Shown here: in pieces, positions 54,289-63,057 of the stretch
How positions within the stretch are numbered: position 1 is the stretch's first letter
How the letters are laid out: each line of letters opens with the position of its first letter
Source of the DNA: Ponticaulis sp.
Lineage (GTDB): Bacteria > Pseudomonadota > Alphaproteobacteria > Caulobacterales > Hyphomonadaceae
NCBI GenBank assembly: GCA_002723155.1
Contig: PBNO01000003.1
Span: 336,484-400,483 of the forward strand
Reading direction: 5' to 3'
DNA length: 64,000 nucleotides
Translations under genes and position numbers: made by a program
The notes under the pieces: generated by a model
Databases searched by the model: none
Told to the model about the DNA's origin: nothing
The model's input: the letters and a program-made list of their open reading frames with translations, nothing else

Positions 54289-55884
54289 CTACAAAAACTC
54301 GCCCTTGAGCGCGTCTTCGATCAGATCGGCTGTCGCCTCGACGCCATAGATCGCGATAAAGCCACCAAACCGCGGCCCCTGAGACTGACCGAGGCAGACC
54401 TCGTAAATCGCCTTGAACCAGTCGCGCAGATTCTCAAAGTTCTGGGACTTACCGGCCGTGAAGGTCAGCGTTTGCAGGTCTTCACCCGTCACCGGACCAT
54501 CATAGCTGCGCAGGAGAGAGACTAGTTCTGTCAGAGCCGCACGTTCCTGATCAGTCGGCGCACGATAAACCTTCGCAGGCTTCACGAAGTCCTCATAGTA
54601 AGCGAGCGCATAGCCGACCAGATGGTCAAGGAATGGCGCGTTCTCCGGCGTTGCGTCCGGCGCATACTTAGTGATGAAGCCCCAGATCAGCTCTTTGGAG
54701 TTCGCATTCGCTGCCGACACGAGGTTCAGGAGAAGCGCAAAGCTCACCGGCACGTTCAGCTGCGGCGGCTTGCCACCATGAATGTGCCAGACAGGGTTTT
54801 CCAACTGCTTGGCAGGCTCTTCAGAATGATACTTCTCAACGAAGGTGAGATACTCATCCACCGCCTTCGGGATCACATCGAAATAGAGCTTTTTCGCGGC
54901 GCGCGGCTTCTGCCACATGAAGAGCGCAAGGCTCTCCTGCGGGGCATATTTCAGCCATTGCTCGACCGAGATGCCATTGCCTTTCGACTTGGAGATTTTC
55001 TCGCCTTTTTCGTCGAGGAACAGCTCGTAGACATATTGCTCTGGCGGGCGCTGACCGAGGATACGGCAGATCTTGGAATAGATCGGCGCATTCGCCTGGT
55101 GGTCCTTACCGAACATCTCAAAGTCGACGCCGAGCGCAGCCCAGCGCATGCCGAAGTCCGGCTTCCACTGCAGCTTTGCATTGCCGCCCGTAACGGAGAT
55201 GGTGACGTCTGAACCGTCTTCATCTTCGAATGTGATCTCGCCTTTGGCTGCATCGACATTCTTCATTGGCACGTAGAGCACGCGGCCAGATTTCGGAGAG
55301 ATTGGCAGGAATGGCGAATAAGTTGCGCGGCGCTCCTCACCGAGAGTCGGCAGCATCACACCCATGATCTCGTCATACTTTTCCGCAGCGCGCAGAAGCA
55401 TCGGATCATAAGTACCGTTCTTGTAGAGCTCAGTCGCAGACGCGAACTCATACTCGAAGCCGAAACTGTCGAGGAAGGCACGCAGGCGCGAATTCATGTG
55501 CGCACCATAGCTGTCATGCGTGCCGAACGGGTCTGGCACATCTGTCAGCGGCTTCTGCAGATATTCTTCAAGGCTCTCAGGGTTTGGAACCGTTGGCGGC
55601 ACCTTGCGCATACCGTCCATATCGTCTGACACACAGATCAGGCGGGTCGGGATTTTTCCTTCCGTCAGCGTTTCAAACGCGACGCGCACCATAGTCGTGC
55701 GGACGACTTCACCAAACGTGCCGATATGCGGCAGACCGGATGGGCCATAGCCTGTCTCGAACGTGACCGGGCGTGTGAGCGGTTTGCCCTGTTTTTCCAT
55801 CTGCTCGACGCGCTGTTTAAGCTTCTGCGCCAGCTCGAAAGGCCAGGCTTTAGCATTCGCTGCGAGAGTGGAAATGTCGGTCAT
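54289..55884 (-). CDS. lysK: Lysyl-tRNA synthetase, class I
   Basis: Charges tRNA-Lys with lysine; 531 aa, cytoplasmic. It is the class I (archaeal-type) enzyme, not class II LysS: the HIGH-like motif is PHIG in '[16 protein letters not shown]' and the KMSKS-like motif is KISKSKG. Class I LysRS is normal in alphaproteobacteria. The C-terminal helical part ends '[18 protein letters not shown]'. It shares a terminator with the converging SDR gene. Confidence 0.96.
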   Translation of the reverse strand: MTDISTLAANAKAWPFELAQKLKQRVEQMEKQGKPLTRPVTFETGYGPSGLPHIGTFGEVVRTTMVRVAFETLTEGKIPTRLICVSDDMDGMRKVPPTVPNPESLEEYLQKPLTDVPDPFGTHDSYGAHMNSRLRAFLDSFGFEYEFASATELYKNGTYDPMLLRAAEKYDEIMGVMLPTLGEERRATYSPFLPISPKSGRVLYVPMKNVDAAKGEITFEDEDGSDVTISVTGGNAKLQWKPDFGMRWAALGVDFEMFGKDHQANAPIYSKICRILGQRPPEQYVYELFLDEKGEKISKSKGNGISVEQWLKYAPQESLALFMWQKPRAAKKLYFDVIPKAVDEYLTFVEKYHSEEPAKQLENPVWHIHGGKPPQLNVPVSFALLLNLVSAANANSKELIWGFITKYAPDATPENAPFLDHLVGYALAYYEDFVKPAKVYRAPTDQERAALTELVSLLRSYDGPVTGEDLQTLTFTAGKSQNFENLRDWFKAIYEVCLGQSQGPRFGGFIAIYGVEATADLIEDALKGEFL

Positions 55885-56146
55885 TTTTTGGGTTTGCCTT
55901 TAGTGATTAAACCAAGCGCGGGAGTTAGGCCTGATGGGTCTTTGGGTCAAGGTTTTACGGGGAGTTGACGCACTTGTCATGACGGCACGCGACTTGTTCT
56001 GTCTCTGACCGTCCCCGCACATAGTCCGCTGCATGATAGCACAGCCACATCTTAACGCTCGCACCACCTGCATTAACCAGTTTTGATACAGTGTAAAACG
56101 CGGGGCGTCCGAAAGAAATTTACTTTCAACTCAGAGGACTAAAACT
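55885..56146. other. Gene-free part of the region upstream of the chemoreceptor gene
   Basis: This divergent gap holds the lysK promoter and that of the chemoreceptor gene. No RNA gene or strong hairpin was found. A TTAACCAG motif near 56072 resembles a CtrA half-site, but no second half follows at the required distance. Confidence 0.5.
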
Positions 56147-56230
56147 ATGCAGTGTATAAAATGTGCACGATTGAAATCCCGCTTTATTAACCTTTCCCGA
56201 CCAGTACTGCCCGCCTCTTTGGAGGGGTAG
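56147..56230 (+). CDS. Possible 27-codon leader ORF upstream of the chemoreceptor gene
   Basis: ATG at 56147 has CAGAGGA about 8 nt upstream and reads [20 protein letters not shown]... to TAG at 56228-56230, 11 bp before the chemoreceptor ATG. The peptide carries CxxC and is basic. It may be a leader peptide or chance; no family is recognised. Confidence 0.3.
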   Translation: MQCIKCARLKSRFINLSRPVLPASLEG

Positions 56231-56241
56231 GAAAACCAAGA

Positions 56242-57639
56242 ATGATAAGCACTCTACTTGCAAGAAAACAAAAAGTTGACACCGGTATCCAGCTGAATGA
56301 ACAAAGTTCGAACGAGACGGCTACGTCCACCGAGCTCGTCAAATGTCTCGAACACTTCATCGATCACAATGTCGCTGACATGGCGGGCATCTCCGCTCGC
56401 GAACGCGCGCTTCTGGAGAAGCTTTGCGAGCGCCTTAAAGCCTCGGATAACACTGCCCTTCGCGGCGCGGTCAACGCATCCATGACGGCGAGCAAGGTTC
56501 AGGCCGGTCTCGCAAATGCCTTTTCCGACATTTCCGATGTGCGCCAGCACAGCCAGATCATGGCAGGCGCGATTCAGGAGCTGGACTCCTCGATTTCGCA
56601 AATTTCCATCTCAGCGCAATCTATCGACCAGGGCCTTCAGTCATCTGCTGACGAGACGCGCCTGTCTGCCGAAGAAGTCGATCAGGCCACCGCGTCTGTC
56701 CGCAACACAACAGCCAGCCTTGAGCACATTGTCGGCAATATGCAGGAGCTGGAAAATGCGGCGACGCAAATCCGCGGCATGTCAAAAACGATTGAAGACA
56801 TTGCAGGGCAGACCAATCTACTCGCGCTGAACGCCACAATTGAGGCGGCCCGTGCAGGCGATGCCGGCCGAGGGTTTGCGGTTGTCGCCTCTGAAGTGAA
56901 ATCCCTTTCCGACCAGACCGCCAAAACCACCGAACAGATCGCCGAGCGCATCCAAAATCTGGAAAGCGCGATTGAGATGATCGTCGGCGCGGTGACAAGC
57001 GCGCAGACCTCTGCCCGCGACGCTGAAGAGATCACCAACTCGGCAAACCATCGCGTTCAGAACACAACGCAAAGCATTCTGAACAATGCCGACGCGGTTT
57101 CTGCCCTGGCCAATGTGATCAATGATCAGAAAGCCGCGACAGCAGAACTGGCGCACGGCGTCGATCAGGTCGCTCAACAAAGCCAGAGCGCGCAAAGCAA
57201 GCTGCAGGCGACAACGAAAGTCGCGTCTGAATCGGAAAACCAGATTACGGCCCAGTTCGACGAGCTGGAAAAGCGTAAAGTCGCCAATTACGTGCTTTAT
57301 CGTGCCAAGTCCGATCATATGATCTGGAAGAAACGCCTCGCTGCGCTCCTTTCCGGCCTGTCCGAACTCAGTGAACATGAGCTGGCTGATCACCATTCCT
57401 GCCGCCTTGGCGAATGGTGGGATGGCGAGATCGGAAACGAGATTTCAAGCCTCGCATCCTTCAAGGCGATTGAAGCGCCGCACCGCGCGGTTCATGCGAG
57501 CGGTCGCCGCGCAGCGGAGCTCTACAATCGCGGCGACAAGGCGGGCGCTCAACAAGCCTATCTTGAAATGGAGCGGGCTTCAGAAGAGGTGATCCAGCGT
57601 CTCGACGAGCTGATCTCCAAGCTTGAAGCGAAAGCCTGA
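56242..57639 (+). CDS. Soluble methyl-accepting chemotaxis protein with C-terminal zinc-binding CZB domain
   Basis: Cytoplasmic chemoreceptor of 465 aa: no hydrophobic segment. The signalling hairpin tip lies at about 184-225 ('[20 protein letters not shown]' and '[18 protein letters not shown]'). The C-terminal CZB domain has His359, Cys387 in 'HSCRLGEWW', His414 and His418 in 'HRAVH', the full 3His-1Cys zinc site. CZB receptors sense zinc or oxidants such as hypochlorite through this cysteine. No cheA/cheW genes are nearby. Its stop abuts the converging methyltransferase gene. Confidence 0.95.
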   Translation: MISTLLARKQKVDTGIQLNEQSSNETATSTELVKCLEHFIDHNVADMAGISARERALLEKLCERLKASDNTALRGAVNASMTASKVQAGLANAFSDISDVRQHSQIMAGAIQELDSSISQISISAQSIDQGLQSSADETRLSAEEVDQATASVRNTTASLEHIVGNMQELENAATQIRGMSKTIEDIAGQTNLLALNATIEAARAGDAGRGFAVVASEVKSLSDQTAKTTEQIAERIQNLESAIEMIVGAVTSAQTSARDAEEITNSANHRVQNTTQSILNNADAVSALANVINDQKAATAELAHGVDQVAQQSQSAQSKLQATTKVASESENQITAQFDELEKRKVANYVLYRAKSDHMIWKKRLAALLSGLSELSEHELADHHSCRLGEWWDGEIGNEISSLASFKAIEAPHRAVHASGRRAAELYNRGDKAGAQQAYLEMERASEEVIQRLDELISKLEAKA

Positions 57640-58470
57640 TCAGGCTTTCTCTGCCTCAACCTTCCAGATGGCAGCGGTGAACCGGACCATTCCGCCGGAT
57701 ACATACTCTGCCATCGCTTCAGCTATAGCCTGCATAGCCGCCTTGCGCGGCTCTGCCTCCAGTTCGGACACGATACGCCCGACCGGCCCCATCCGCTCCA
57801 TCCAGAAAGAGAGCGCGGCTTCCGGAAACGCACAGTCAATGTCGAGCGGCGCGATACTGACATTCCGCCAGCCCGCCTCGGCCAGCATGTGACGCACATA
57901 GTCGGCGTCTGCCCAGCCGAACTGCCCCGTCCGGCCCGGCGGCGGGAAGGCATCTTCCGGCAGCCAAGGGTCTGCCGCTTGTTTCGGCGCACGCATGAAA
58001 GGGTTGTCCTTCGGACTGCGCCAGGCGAGCAGCGTCATCGCCGCGCCATTCGCGCTCGCGCGATGAATGTTGGTGAAAGCGGCCACAGGGTCTTCAAAGA
58101 ACATCACCCCGAAGCGCGAGACGATGTGATCGAAACTGCCAGCGTCAAACGGATAATCCTGCGCATCGGCGCGAATAAAGCTGGCAGTCTTACAGCCTTC
58201 CGTCGCGCGTTCCTTTGCCCGTGAGAGCATAGGCTCGGAGATATCTACGCCGGTGACTTGCATACCCCGCATCTCCGCCAGAGCGAGGCTGACTGCGCCC
58301 GTGCCGCAGCCAATATCGAGCAGACGCTTTGCGCCGCTCGCCTCCACTGCCGCTGTCAGTACCGGCACGCAGCCTGAAAACGCTTCATCCAGAAAGGGCT
58401 GGCCCTCAACCCATGTGAGGCCGGATTGGCCATTCCAGAACGCGCTCTGCGGATTAGTTTCTTCTGACAT
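57640..58470 (-). CDS. SAM-dependent methyltransferase (UbiE/class I)
   Basis: Protein of 276 aa. The SAM motif is 'LLDIGCGTGAVSLALAE' at about 46-62, followed by 'VTGVDISEPMLSRAKER', 'IRADAQDYPFDAGSFDHIVSRFGVMF' and 'MTLLAWRSPKDNPFM'. This resembles the group annotated as methyltransferase-domain protein near UbiE/ArsM; substrate unknown. Cytoplasmic. The start is the ATG at 58470; the stop codon is adjacent to that of the chemoreceptor gene. Confidence 0.88.
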   Translation of the reverse strand: MSEETNPQSAFWNGQSGLTWVEGQPFLDEAFSGCVPVLTAAVEASGAKRLLDIGCGTGAVSLALAEMRGMQVTGVDISEPMLSRAKERATEGCKTASFIRADAQDYPFDAGSFDHIVSRFGVMFFEDPVAAFTNIHRASANGAAMTLLAWRSPKDNPFMRAPKQAADPWLPEDAFPPPGRTGQFGWADADYVRHMLAEAGWRNVSIAPLDIDCAFPEAALSFWMERMGPVGRIVSELEAEPRKAAMQAIAEAMAEYVSGGMVRFTAAIWKVEAEKA

Positions 58471-58591
58471 GGCTCATCCTCCCGTTTTGAACGGAGCTTA
58501 TCTGCCGCGCGCCAGCACGGGCAAGACTTTATGCCGCTTCCACTTATCCGCGAAGCTGTGTCACACTCAGCGGAATGCGGAGGGGAACGCG

Positions 58592-59373
58592 ATGAGTGCT
58601 GACAGCGAAAAGCCGGGCCATGTCTGGTGGAAAGTTCTGAGCAGGTTGCTCGGTATTTTTGCAATCCTGTTGCTCGCTGCGATCGGGCTCTTCCTGCTCT
58701 CGCGTGTGCTTGGCGTCGATGAAGACGGTGTTCTGCCTGTCTCTCTTTTTGTGCTGCTCGGCATGCCGTATATTATTGGCGCGCTGGCTGCCTTTCTGAT
58801 CGACCCGAACGCGAAACGCACTCAGGAAAAAAGCTATCTGGCCGTTCTGATCTTCATGGCGTCTGTTCTGGTGCTTGGCGGGCTCCTCTTTCAGGAGGGT
58901 GTGATCTGCCTGCTGATGGCGGGCGTGATCTGGACGCCGATGGCGTTGCTTGGTGCGAGGGCCGCTTCACCTTTGCGCAGAGCATTGCGCAAATCCCGCG
59001 TCCGCGTTCGGCTGTCGTCGCCGGTGAAGGCGTGGGCTCTGTGCGTCATGCCCAATGGGGCGAAAACATAACCTTTGAGGAACACATCACCGACTGGCAG
59101 GAAAACGAGGCGTTAAGCTGGGAGTTTGTGTTCCCGAATGACTCCATCAGCCGCTACACAGATCAACATATCTCACCTGAAGGACGTCACCTGCGCATTC
59201 AGGAAGGCGGCTACCGGCTGGAGCCGCTTTCAGATGGCCGCACGCGCCTCACCCTCTACACAGATTATGAAGCGCAAACGCCGATGAACACTTATGCCGC
59301 AATCTGGGGCGAAATTTTTCTTGGCGGCATTCAGGCCAATATTCTGGAGATTATTGAGGGTCGTTTGGCTTAG
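58592..59373 (+). pseudogene. Broken membrane/SRPBCC-domain gene (frameshift with probable internal deletion)
   Basis: The 5' frame from 58592 (ribosome site GGAGGGGAA) encodes a membrane region, 'GHVWWKVLSRLLGIFAILLLAA' and further helices, up to about 58955. From there the coding sense moves to another frame, which reads 'EGRFTFAQSIAQIPRPRSAV', 'VRHAQWGENITFEEHITDW' and 'RLTLYTDYEAQTPMNTYAAIWGE' to the stop at 59373. The second part looks like the C-terminal half of an SRPBCC/polyketide-cyclase-like protein. Intact relatives that I recall have a longer linker and complete SRPBCC start between these parts, so an internal deletion with frameshift is likely. Alternatively the 113-codon frame at 59032 is translated alone from GTG. 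Confidence 0.65.
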
Positions 59374-59509
59374 CAGCGAGTTCGGCTTTCTTCGCCTCTG
59401 ATTGGCGGATCAGACGTCGGAACACCATCATAATGACGACATGACCGACGACCGTCAGCACAGTCAGGCCAATGGCAATCGCCAGAATGGTCATCATGGT
59501 TGAGGACAT
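59351..59509 (-). CDS. Small membrane protein, 52 aa
   Basis: A minus-strand frame too short for most tracks encodes MSSTMMTILAIAIGLTVLTV, then VGHVVIMMVFRRLIRQSEAK and an Ala/Lys-rich tail ending NDPQ. One hydrophobic helix of about 25 residues is followed by a basic cytosolic segment, a layout shared by small inner-membrane proteins. Codon choice (CTG, GTC, GCG, CGC) fits the host. It overlaps the end of the SRPBCC pseudogene by 23 bp. No strong ribosome site is visible. No family recognised. Confidence 0.55.
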   Translation of the reverse strand: MSSTMMTILAIAIGLTVLTVVGHVVIMMVFRRLIRQSEAKKAELAAKPNDPQ

Positions 59510-59738
59510 GGCCACAATTGGCGGTCTACAGCTCTATCGGTCAATGCGACACTCCTGCATGCGCTGCCCTATTTTAGCGCACGCATTGGGCGTTCTCTTT
59601 CTCGCCTTCCATGCCGCTTGCCACCCAATAGCGATTATACTACTCGTTCTTGCGTCGGTTAATGGCAGCAGATCTCTGTTTGGGGATGGACAATCCGCGC
59701 CGGACCGACCGGATAGCTGTGTGTAGGGGGCGGCTTAG

Positions 59739-61151
59739 ATGGTATTTTCATCAGTAGAGTTTCTGTTTCTCTTTCTGCCAGTTTTCCTGATATTTTACAT
59801 TGCCTTACCGGCATTGCGGAACATCACCCTGCTCGCTTTCAGCCTGCTGTTTTACTTCGTGGGCGAAGGCTATTTCCTCGCCGTCATGCTCGCCAGCATC
59901 GCGATCAACTATGTGAGCGGATTGTTCGTTGCGCCGGGCGTTAAAGGGCGCGGCCCCGCCCTTGCCATAGGTCTGACGCTCAATGTCGTCATGCTGGTCT
60001 ATTACAAATATATCGGCTTTCTGGCGCAGGATGTGTTCCAGCTGCCTGAGAATGACTGGACGACCGATGTGCACCTGCCAATCGGTATTTCCTTTTTCAC
60101 CTTCCAGGGCATGTCCTATCTGATTGACGTCTATCGCGGGAATGCCCGCAAAGAGATGTCACCCTTCCGGCTGGCGGCTTACATTTCCATGTTCCCGCAG
60201 CTGATTGCCGGCCCGATTGTACGCTTCTCGACCGTCGCGAACGATTTGCGCCGCCGCGTCATCCGCCTGAAGCACGTTTATTATGGTCTTCTGTTTTTCG
60301 CTGTCGGGCTCGCTGAAAAAGTCATTCTGGCCGACACAATGGCAAAGGTCGCAGACGCGATTTACGGACGCGCGCCGGACGAGCTGCAGGCTTCCACAGC
60401 CTTTCTGGGCGGCCTCACTTATTCCTTCCAGATCTTCTTTGATTTCTCGGGCTATTCAGCCATGGCGATCGGGCTTGGTCTGATCCTTGGCTTCAAGTTT
60501 CCGCGGAACTTCAACTTCCCTTACATCTCCCAGAGCATCACCGAGTTCTGGCGGCGCTGGCATTTGTCGCTCTCCACATGGTTCCGCGATTACTGCTACA
60601 TTCCGCTTGGCGGAAACCGGCTCGGACCGAGCAAAACCTACCGCAACCTGTTCCTGATTTTCCTGCTGACCGGCGTCTGGCACGGCGCGTCATGGAACTT
60701 CATTGTATGGGGTCTTTGGCACGGCTTCTTCATTATCATCGAGCGTTTCGGCTTTTCGAAAGTGCTGGAGAAAATGTGGATCGGCCTGCGCGTCGCATAC
60801 ACGCTGATCATTGCGTATATCGGCTGGATTTTCTTCCGCGCCGAGGACCTGACGCATGGCCTGCAAATGCTTGCCCGACATTTTGCCTTTGGCGAAGGCG
60901 GTGCCAGCGTCTGGGAGTTTCTCGATAACGAGACCCTGATCGTACTGGCCATGAGCTCTGTATTGTCGACGCCGGTTGTGCTGTGGGCGAGCCGTGGCTT
61001 CATCGCACCGCCTGCCTATGGCGCATGGATGAAGCGCAATCCGATGTGGAAATATGGTCTGGGTGTCGCGCTCGCTGCGATCCTGATCATCGTATCCAGC
61101 GTCAAAATTCTCGCTGGCACGTACAGCCCGTTCATTTACTTCCGGTTCTAG
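59739..61151 (+). CDS. MBOAT-family O-acyltransferase (AlgI-like)
   Basis: Polytopic inner-membrane protein of 470 aa. The invariant His region is 'TGVWHGASWNFIVWGLWHG' and 'FFDFSGYSAMAIGLGLILGF' and 'SITEFWRRWHLSLSTWFRDY' are AlgI marks. AlgI passes acetyl groups from the cytoplasm to the periplasm for acetylation of alginate or other polysaccharides. The following AlgJ/AlgX-like gene 9 bp downstream is the probable periplasmic partner. No alginate genes are seen, so the glycan is unknown. Confidence 0.93.
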   Translation: MVFSSVEFLFLFLPVFLIFYIALPALRNITLLAFSLLFYFVGEGYFLAVMLASIAINYVSGLFVAPGVKGRGPALAIGLTLNVVMLVYYKYIGFLAQDVFQLPENDWTTDVHLPIGISFFTFQGMSYLIDVYRGNARKEMSPFRLAAYISMFPQLIAGPIVRFSTVANDLRRRVIRLKHVYYGLLFFAVGLAEKVILADTMAKVADAIYGRAPDELQASTAFLGGLTYSFQIFFDFSGYSAMAIGLGLILGFKFPRNFNFPYISQSITEFWRRWHLSLSTWFRDYCYIPLGGNRLGPSKTYRNLFLIFLLTGVWHGASWNFIVWGLWHGFFIIIERFGFSKVLEKMWIGLRVAYTLIIAYIGWIFFRAEDLTHGLQMLARHFAFGEGGASVWEFLDNETLIVLAMSSVLSTPVVLWASRGFIAPPAYGAWMKRNPMWKYGLGVALAAILIIVSSVKILAGTYSPFIYFRF

Positions 61152-61160
61152 GAGACAGAC

Positions 61161-62807
61161 ATGAAGATTGAACGCGTCCGTTTCGAACCTCTCTCCTTTG
61201 TCGCCATTGTTGCGCTTGGCGTATTATTCGCCATTCCTCTGCTCGGTCTGTTTCAGGATGAGGAAGACCTCGCCCGCAGGCAGAACCGGGCGCTGAATGA
61301 AGCGCCTGAATGGTCTACACTCGTTTCTGAACCTTCCCGTTTCTTTGCCGAGGGACGCGCCTGGCTTTCAGACCGCGCCCTGTTCAGCGTGGATGCCTCT
61401 GTGAACTACCGCAAATTCAAATATTACGCGCTGGGGGACTCGCCCGCTGCGAACGTTGCACGCGAAGGCGATCTGGTTCTGCCTATCGCGACTGACGCCG
61501 CCAATATCGACTATGTTTCGGTAACGGGCAGTTGTCCTGCTGAAAACGACTGGGATCAGATGACCCAGTCACTCACCAATGGCTGGGCCGAGATCAACCG
61601 CGCAGCGGAACTGGCCGGGCTTTCGACATTCGGCGTGATCGTACCAAGCAAGCCCGTGCTTTACGCAGACCGTTTGCCGCGCTCCATCCCTTCTGAAATT
61701 CGCGCCCAATGCGTCTATACAGCGGAAAACGAGTCGCCTGCCGTGCGCATTGCGAATTCCTTCCCCGATACGCTGACCTATCCGTTGGCAGACTTCATGG
61801 CCGAACGCGATGTTGACCATTTCTATCCGCTGGAAAACTTCCACGCTGATGGCATGGCTGCATCACGCGCGGCGCAAAGCCTGATCTATCTGAGCTCTCT
61901 GGAGCCGTTCCGCGAGCCCGAATTCACCGTCCGTGAAGGCAATGCCGACATGGAACCTGCGCTGGGATTTGCGCGACGCGTCAACTTCCAGAGACCAGAC
62001 TATACATCGGCCGCAGACCGCTCCAACACTCTCGATCGTGAAGTCCAGCAGGGTGCCCGTCTGCGCGGCAACCAGATTTCAGCTTTCTTCAATGCAAACG
62101 CCGCCGATCCTCGCCGTGTTGCCATCATCGCAAACTCGTTCGGCGCACGCATCGCGCCAGACGTCGCCAGCCATTATGCAGAGACCGTTCAGATCAACAC
62201 GAATGGTATGAACCGGCAGACCCTGATCCGAATGTTCCGCTATCTGATGGATGGCAGCTTTGATCAGATTTTGTTCGTGATGCACGAACCAGGATATTAT
62301 AATCGGGTACGCCTGTTCGCAGATGCCATGCTTGAGGCGACCAGCCTCGAACCCGACGAAAATGCCGGCGCCCGCGTTGCTGACGTATCATTTGCCCCGG
62401 TGTCATTCTCCGAGTTTGATGCACGCGGCTGGCTACCACCTGGCCAAAATACGGAGCTGCGCTGGAGCAAAGGCGGTCGCCCTGCCTTTATCGACATTCC
62501 ACGCTCTCTCTTCGGTGAAGGCAATTCGATCCAGATGCGTGTCCGACTGTTTGGTCCGGAGGTGTCTGACGAGCGTTGGGCAAGAATTCTGGTCTGCGGA
62601 CAAGAAGACGCCGATATCACAGACCGGCTGAATTCATCGCTTGAACCGCAGATCCTGGAGATCGAGTATGACGCAGAGTGCGGAAGCCGGATGACGATTG
62701 AGTTTCAATCCAGCGAGCAGCCATCAGGCGCGGACCTTGGCCTGACCCAGGATCGTCGCCAGCTTGGTATCCGCGTCGACGAAATTCAGCGCGTCTCCCG
62801 CCGTTAA
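61161..62807 (+). CDS. AlgJ/AlgX-like SGNH-fold acetyltransferase partner
   Basis: Protein of 548 aa with one N-terminal membrane anchor (residues 9-30). 'QNRALNEAPEW' and 'FAEGRAWLSDRALF' are the typical AlgJ/AlgX opening. The nucleophile region is 'VAIIANSFGARIAP', with Ser in NSF rather than the common GTS or GDS. The Asp-His motif seen as DTHW in AlgJ/AlgX appears as ENFH in 'FYPLENFHADGMA', so the usual Asp may be replaced. A beta-rich C-terminal part of about 150 residues may bind the glycan. It should act in the periplasm with the MBOAT protein. Confidence 0.85.
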   Translation: MKIERVRFEPLSFVAIVALGVLFAIPLLGLFQDEEDLARRQNRALNEAPEWSTLVSEPSRFFAEGRAWLSDRALFSVDASVNYRKFKYYALGDSPAANVAREGDLVLPIATDAANIDYVSVTGSCPAENDWDQMTQSLTNGWAEINRAAELAGLSTFGVIVPSKPVLYADRLPRSIPSEIRAQCVYTAENESPAVRIANSFPDTLTYPLADFMAERDVDHFYPLENFHADGMAASRAAQSLIYLSSLEPFREPEFTVREGNADMEPALGFARRVNFQRPDYTSAADRSNTLDREVQQGARLRGNQISAFFNANAADPRRVAIIANSFGARIAPDVASHYAETVQINTNGMNRQTLIRMFRYLMDGSFDQILFVMHEPGYYNRVRLFADAMLEATSLEPDENAGARVADVSFAPVSFSEFDARGWLPPGQNTELRWSKGGRPAFIDIPRSLFGEGNSIQMRVRLFGPEVSDERWARILVCGQEDADITDRLNSSLEPQILEIEYDAECGSRMTIEFQSSEQPSGADLGLTQDRRQLGIRVDEIQRVSRR

Positions 62808-62840
62808 ACCAAATTCACTACAGTGACTGCATTCCAAAAT

Positions 62841-62858
62841 ACCCCTGAATTCAGGGGT
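62841..62858. terminator. Perfect 18-bp palindrome after the O-acetylation operon
   Basis: ACCCCTGAATTCAGGGGT is its own exact reverse complement, 33 bp after the AlgJ-like stop. It can form a hairpin with a small loop followed by AT-rich sequence (no clean T-run), or bind a dimeric protein. It stands at the left border of the AT-richer segment. Confidence 0.5.
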
Positions 62859-62948
62859 GTATAAAATATTGGGCATTATATATTTGACAAACCAAGCGCA
62901 AATCGGTCGAAGGTGAAGGAAAGATTCTAACGTATTGGCGATTCGCGG

Positions 62949-62954
62949 TATAAT
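62949..62954 (+). promoter_or_regulatory. Possible -10 element of the BstA-like gene
   Basis: A perfect TATAAT at 62949-62954 lies 49 bp before the start codon. No good -35 box is at the right distance; a TTGACA at 62884 is 59 bp away and does not pair with it. A regulator-dependent promoter is possible. Confidence 0.35.
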
Positions 62955-62987
62955 TGAAACGAATCAGTTTTCATGATAAAAGTGCGC

Positions 62988-63057
62988 CAGAGGAAATCAA
63001 TAAATGACAAAAGAAATCAAGAGGTTACCCGTAAAAAAAGGTGCAGAGGAAATCAAT
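62988..63057. repeat. Direct repeats spanning the start of the BstA-like gene
   Basis: CAGAGGAAATCAAT occurs at 62988-63001 and again at 63044-63057, both 14/14 identical, 56 bp apart. The core GAAATCAA has a third copy at 63013-63020. The first copy holds the ribosome site (AGAGGAAA), the second is in codons 14-18. In phage BTP1 a short DNA element in the 5' region of bstA gives self-immunity; these repeats sit in the matching place, but the sequence relation is untested. Confidence 0.65.

Noticed and set aside
59472-59726. 84-codon + strand frame between the broken gene and the MBOAT gene
   Set aside because: Poor codon use and overlap with the better-supported 52-aa minus-strand frame.
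62884-62954. Standard promoter from TTGACA (62884) and TATAAT (62949)
   Set aside because: They are 59 bp apart, far beyond the 16-18 bp spacing needed to act together.
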